Part shown: positions 6,620 to 9,486 of the stretch, in pieces
Layout: each line of letters starts with the position of its first letter
How positions within the stretch are numbered: position 1 is the stretch's first letter
Assembly: GCA_030146505.1 (NCBI GenBank)
Contig: JASLCO010000280.1
Coordinates: 1 to 9,486, forward strand
Length of the DNA stretch: 9,486 nucleotides
Direction of reading: 5' to 3'
Source: Moraxellaceae bacterium
GTDB taxonomy: Bacteria > Pseudomonadota > Gammaproteobacteria > Pseudomonadales > Moraxellaceae
Translations under genes and position numbers: made by a program
Notes under the pieces: generated by a model
What the model saw: the letters and a program-made list of their open reading frames with translations, nothing else
Told to the model about the DNA's origin: nothing
Databases searched by the model: none

Positions 6620-7801
6620 ATGAAGCGTCGCGTTAATGTCATCGGTGTGGGCATGACCAAGTTCGCCAAGCCCGGCAGCAGCCCCGACTACCACGAAATG
6701 GCCCGCGAGGCCGGCACGCTTGCGCTCAAGGATGCCGGCATTCCTTATGCCGATGTCGAGCAGGCTTTTGTCGGCTATGTCTACGGCGATTCCACCTGCG
6801 GCCAGCGTGCCGTGTACGAGTTGGGCCTGACCGGCATTCCCGTGGTGAATGTTAACAATAACTGCTCCACGGGCTCGACGGCCTTGTTCCTGGCGCGTCA
6901 GGCCATTGAGGGAGGTCTCGCCGAGTGTGTGATTGCACTGGGCTTTGAAAAAATGGAGCGTGGTGCACTGGGCTCCAAATTCAATGATCGTGAAAATCCC
7001 ATGGGCCAGCACGCACAGGTGATGCTGGATGTGCAGGGCTTCAGCAGCGCACCGCCAGCGGCGCAGATGTTTGGTGGTGCCGGCCGTGAATACCGCTGGC
7101 AGTACGGCACCAAAAAGGAAACTTTCGGCAAGATCGCCGAAAAGGCACGCAAGCATGCCAGCAATAATCCTTATGCCCTGTTCGGCCAGGTACTGTCGCT
7201 GGAAGAGATCATGGCTTCGGAGGAAGTGTTTGATCCGCTGACCCGCTTCCAGTGCTGCCCGCCGACCTGTGGTGCGGGTGCGGCCATTCTTTGCTCTGAT
7301 GAATTCGCGAAAAAGCATGGCATCAAGAATTCCGTGTATATCGCCGCCCAGGCCATGACCACTGACTACGCCTCCAGCTTCGAGGAGAAGTCGATGATCA
7401 AGATGATTGGCTATGACATGACGAAAAAAGCCGCGCAGCAGGTTTATGAAGCGGCCGGCATAGGCCCCGAGGACGTGCAGGTGGTGGAGCTGCATGACTG
7501 CTTCACCGCCAATGAACTGCTCACTTATGAAGGTCTCGGCCTCTGCTCCGAAGGCGGTGCCGAGAAATTCATCTGGGATGGCGACAACACCTATGGCGGC
7601 AAATTCGTCACCAATCCTTCCGGCGGTCTGCTTTCCAAGGGCCATCCCCTGGGCGCTACCGGTCTTGCGCAATGCACCGAGCTGGTCTGGCAGTTGCGTG
7701 GCACAGCGGACAAGCGCCAGGTGGACGGCGCTCGCGTAGCCCTGCAACACAATCTCGGCCTGGGTGGCGCCTGCGTCATCACCATGTACCGTCGCGACTG
7801 A
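6620..7801 (+). CDS. SCP-x-type thiolase (3-ketoacyl-CoA thiolase / lipid-transfer-protein family)
   Basis: Last beta-oxidation step: thiolytic cleavage of 3-ketoacyl-CoA by CoA, releasing acetyl-CoA (or propionyl-CoA from 2-methyl-branched chains). The 393 residues cover only the thiolase part of animal SCP-x. Motifs in order are NNNCSTG with nucleophile C82; HDCF (292-295), the diagnostic SCP2-thiolase replacement for the usual NEAF; NPSGGLLSKGHPLGATG with H342; and a C-terminal ALQHNLGLGGAC block where ordinary thiolases have CxGxG. C294 of HDCF probably serves as the second catalytic cysteine, as described for SCP2-thiolases. The segment from ELHDCF to the C terminus closely resembles human SCP-x. 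There is no C-terminal SCP2 domain. GGAG at 6608-6611, 8 nt before ATG, supports the start. It follows the multifunctional enzyme by 27 bp, so the two probably form one transcript and act consecutively. Confidence 0.94.
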   Translation: MKRRVNVIGVGMTKFAKPGSSPDYHEMAREAGTLALKDAGIPYADVEQAFVGYVYGDSTCGQRAVYELGLTGIPVVNVNNNCSTGSTALFLARQAIEGGLAECVIALGFEKMERGALGSKFNDRENPMGQHAQVMLDVQGFSSAPPAAQMFGGAGREYRWQYGTKKETFGKIAEKARKHASNNPYALFGQVLSLEEIMASEEVFDPLTRFQCCPPTCGAGAAILCSDEFAKKHGIKNSVYIAAQAMTTDYASSFEEKSMIKMIGYDMTKKAAQQVYEAAGIGPEDVQVVELHDCFTANELLTYEGLGLCSEGGAEKFIWDGDNTYGGKFVTNPSGGLLSKGHPLGATGLAQCTELVWQLRGTADKRQVDGARVALQHNLGLGGACVITMYRRD

Positions 7802-7820
7802 AAAGCCTGATCACGTCATC

Positions 7821-7864
7821 ACGCAGGTCGGGGCCCGCAAGAGCCCTTGCCTGCGTTCCCCGAC
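7821..7864 (+). other. Interleaved inverted repeats between thiolase and di-iron protein genes (possible RNA pseudoknot or alternative hairpins)
   Basis: Two perfect 7-bp complementary pairs overlap in an ABA'B' order: ACGCAGG (7821-7827) with CCTGCGT (7850-7856), and GTCGGGG (7827-7833) with CCCCGAC (7858-7864). A small GCAAG-AGCC-CTTGC hairpin sits between. The pairs can form as alternatives or, sharing one base, nearly as an H-type pseudoknot. No T run follows, so it is not a simple terminator. It ends 9 nt before the next ribosome-binding site. Whether it acts is unknown. Confidence 0.35.
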
Positions 7865-7883
7865 AGGAAAACCGGAGTGAAAA

Positions 7884-8774
7884 ATGCGTTCGAGCACAGC
7901 ATCAGCCCGCACAGGTTTCGGTAGCCAGGACAGGATTCCACCCCGCCATATGGATTTCGGCTTTTCTACGGCAGACATGCCGCGCTATTACGTGGGCGAC
8001 AATCCCCTCATCACCGCCGTGCTGACGGCCCTGTCGTCTGCGATTCCGGAAGGCGAACGTTTCTTCGTGGATGCGGTCCGTCATTTCCGTGACCAGATTA
8101 CCGACCCTGAGCTGAGCGCCCAGATCTCGGGCTTTATCGGGCAGGAAGCCTTTCATGCCAAGGAACACGACGCTTTCAACCTGGCGCTGATCAAGAACGG
8201 CTTTGCCGTTGACGAGCTGGAGTACATCTCCGGTCTGGCCATCAAGGCCATGCAGCGCTGCCCGAAGAAGTTCCAGCTGGCAGCCACCGCCGCCCTTGAG
8301 CACTACACCGCCATCATCGGCGAACAGTTGCTGCGCGATGCCGACATGAGGGAAAAGATGGCCCCGCTGGCACAGGCTTTCTGGACCTGGCATGCGATGG
8401 AAGAGACCGAGCACAAATCGGTGGCTTTCGATGTTTATGAAAAAGTGAGCGGCAGTTATGTACTGCGTACGGGCGCCATGCTGGCGATCACCTCGGTGTA
8501 CTGGCCGCTGGTGCTTTTCATGGTGATGAAGCTGGTGGCCGAAGATGACCAGCCCTTCCAGGCAAGAAAATTCTTCAGCGGCCTTAATTACACGCTAGGC
8601 CCCAGGGGCTTCTTCACACGCCTGGCCCCGAAATACTTTGACTACTTCAGGCGTGGCTTTCACCCCACGTACCACGGCACGGAAGCACTGCTGGCCGAAT
8701 GGCGGGAAAAACTCTTCGGTGAGAACGGTTCGCTCAATGAGCGCCGCAAGAAGAGCGGCAAGCGGGCTGCCTGA
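7884..8774 (+). CDS. Predicted metal-dependent hydrolase (PF10118 type), ferritin-like di-iron protein
   Basis: Member, by recognition, of the poorly characterised 'metal-dependent hydrolase' family; no specific reaction is assigned. The 296 residues show ferritin-like metal ligands in the standard order: E58 (PEGERFF), E88-x-x-H91 (GQEAFH), E139 (AALEHY), and E174-x-x-H177 (MEETEH). That set normally holds two irons in di-iron oxygenases, hydroxylases and desaturases, so an O2-dependent role on a lipid is as plausible as hydrolysis. A hydrophobic stretch at about 199-218 could insert in the membrane. The C terminus is strongly basic (RRKKSGKR). GGAG at 7874-7877, 6 nt before ATG, fixes the start. 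It lies 82 bp after the thiolase on the same strand with no clear terminator between, so it may belong to the same transcript. Family fairly secure, function open. Confidence 0.82.
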   Translation: MRSSTASARTGFGSQDRIPPRHMDFGFSTADMPRYYVGDNPLITAVLTALSSAIPEGERFFVDAVRHFRDQITDPELSAQISGFIGQEAFHAKEHDAFNLALIKNGFAVDELEYISGLAIKAMQRCPKKFQLAATAALEHYTAIIGEQLLRDADMREKMAPLAQAFWTWHAMEETEHKSVAFDVYEKVSGSYVLRTGAMLAITSVYWPLVLFMVMKLVAEDDQPFQARKFFSGLNYTLGPRGFFTRLAPKYFDYFRRGFHPTYHGTEALLAEWREKLFGENGSLNERRKKSGKRAA

Positions 8775-8794
8775 GGCGGTGCTGGATAGATTTT

Positions 8795-8825
8795 CCGGAT
8801 GCCCGGCCAATTTCCGGCATCACGG
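8795..8825. other. Intergenic hairpin after the di-iron protein gene
   Basis: CCG-GATGCC-GG (8795-8806, one bulged C) can pair with CC-GGCATC-CGG (8814-8825, one bulged A) around a 7-nt loop (CCAATTT). It starts 21 bp past the stop codon. No real T run follows (only CACTGTTTC), so it may be a weak or Rho-assisted terminator or an mRNA 3'-end stabiliser. Confidence 0.35.
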
Positions 8826-8893
8826 CACTGTTTCATGAATCATTAACTGTCACGCCTGAATCGGTGCGGACAAGCAGAGTACGGAGCAATACC

Positions 8894-9486
8894 TTGTTTC
8901 ACAGCAAGACATTCCTCATCACCGGTGCGGCCAGCGGCATCGGTCGCCTGATGGCGCTGGCTTTTGCACGCCAGGGGGCGGCCATTGTGCTGGTTGACAT
9001 CAACCAGGCGGGCGCAGAAGCGGTGGCAGCCGACATCGTGGCGGCCGGCGGTCACGCCTGGGGCTTGCGCGCCGACCTCACCGATCTTGAGCAGATACGC
9101 GCCCTGCCTGAACAGGTGCATGCCGTGGCCGGACGCATTGATGCGCTGGTGAACAATGCCGGCATCGTATTCGGCGGCATCTTCGATGAAGTGCCACTGG
9201 AAAAGCACCTGCTGACCCAGCGTGTGAATGTCGATGCCATGATAGCGATGACGCATGTGTTCATGCCCGATCTCATGGCGAGCCGCGAAGCCTATCTGGT
9301 GAACATCGCCAGCGGTGCCGGCTTCCTTGCCGTGCCGTATGGCACCACCTATGCCGCCAGCAAATGGGCCGCCGTGGGCTTTTCCGAATCACTGCGCCAG
9401 GAGTTGATCGAGCGCGGGGTGAAACATATTGCGGTCACCACGGTCTGTCCCGGCTATATCGATACCGGCATGTTCGACGGCGTCAG
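8894..9486 (+). CDS. SDR-family NAD(P)-dependent oxidoreductase, N-terminal part (3' end outside window)
   Basis: Classical short-chain dehydrogenase/reductase; substrate not identifiable. Translating from TTG at 8894 gives MFHSKTFLITGAASGIG, so the nucleotide-binding TGAASGIG falls at 10-17, the normal distance from an SDR start. GGAG at 8883-8886 lies 7 nt upstream. An in-frame GTG at 8864 has no ribosome site and would add ten unrelated residues. D35 at the end of the second strand favours NAD(H). NNAG is at 87-90; the catalytic set is S140, Y153 and K157 (YAASK), followed by CPGYIDTGMF, the usual post-catalytic segment. About 197 codons are visible. It is on the same strand as the beta-oxidation genes, 119 bp after the di-iron gene. 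A role with them, such as oxidising a hydroxylated lipid, is conjecture. Confidence 0.92.
   Translation, partial: MFHSKTFLITGAASGIGRLMALAFARQGAAIVLVDINQAGAEAVAADIVAAGGHAWGLRADLTDLEQIRALPEQVHAVAGRIDALVNNAGIVFGGIFDEVPLEKHLLTQRVNVDAMIAMTHVFMPDLMASREAYLVNIASGAGFLAVPYGTTYAASKWAAVGFSESLRQELIERGVKHIAVTTVCPGYIDTGMFDGV

Noticed and set aside
5966..7750. 594-codon open frame on the minus strand opposite SCP2 module 2 through the thiolase
   Set aside because: It spans two well-supported plus-strand genes and their intergenic gap, has no recognisable domain, and has no convincing ribosome site; a codon-usage shadow.
7802..7883. Rho-independent terminator between thiolase and di-iron gene
   Set aside because: Inverted repeats are present but no T run follows either arm, so termination is not supported.

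Overview
The window is GC-rich bacterial chromosome with dense coding, short gaps, good Shine-Dalgarno sites and factor-independent terminators. The proteins look proteobacterial. The single-stranded DNA-binding protein tail is of the gammaproteobacterial type, with a long Gly/Gln linker and a DDDIPF tip. My best guess is a lipid- or steroid-degrading gammaproteobacterium, but the sequence alone does not fix the genus. I see no tRNA, rRNA, CRISPR array or insertion sequence.

Layout. (1) 1-417: 3' end of ssb with a strong terminator. (2) 519-1373: a class I SAM-dependent methyltransferase of the tocopherol/cyclopropane-synthase-like group. (3) 1379-2053, minus strand: a TetR-family repressor, convergent with the methyltransferase and divergent from the next gene. 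(4) 2054-2251: a divergent control region with an imperfect 20-bp palindrome that overlaps both candidate promoters. (5) 2252-3427: an acyl-CoA dehydrogenase followed by a terminator. (6) 3502-3544: an 18-bp-stem hairpin just upstream of the next gene. (7) 3569-6592: a 1007-residue multifunctional enzyme, SDR dehydrogenase + MaoC hydratase 2 + three SCP2 lipid-binding modules. (8) 6620-7801: an SCP-x-type thiolase. (9) 7884-8774: a ferritin-like di-iron 'metal-dependent hydrolase' (PF10118 type). (10) 8894-window end: an SDR oxidoreductase starting at TTG.

How it fits together. Genes 5, 7 and 8 supply all four steps of a beta-oxidation turn: dehydrogenation; hydration to the (3R)-hydroxyacyl-CoA; (3R)-hydroxyacyl-CoA oxidation; thiolysis. 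The last three steps use the enzyme types of the animal peroxisomal D-bifunctional pathway (MFE-2/HSD17B4 and SCP-x), not the FadB/FadA types. In animals that pathway handles branched and steroid-side-chain acyl-CoAs, so a bulky lipid or sterol-like substrate is a reasonable inference here. The most unusual point is where the lipid-binding domains sit. The thiolase has no SCP2 domain, whereas the multifunctional enzyme carries three, two of them forming a recent 420-bp tandem duplication. The TetR protein probably represses itself and the acyl-CoA dehydrogenase. The di-iron protein and the last SDR may be accessory enzymes for the same substrate, on gene-neighbourhood evidence only.
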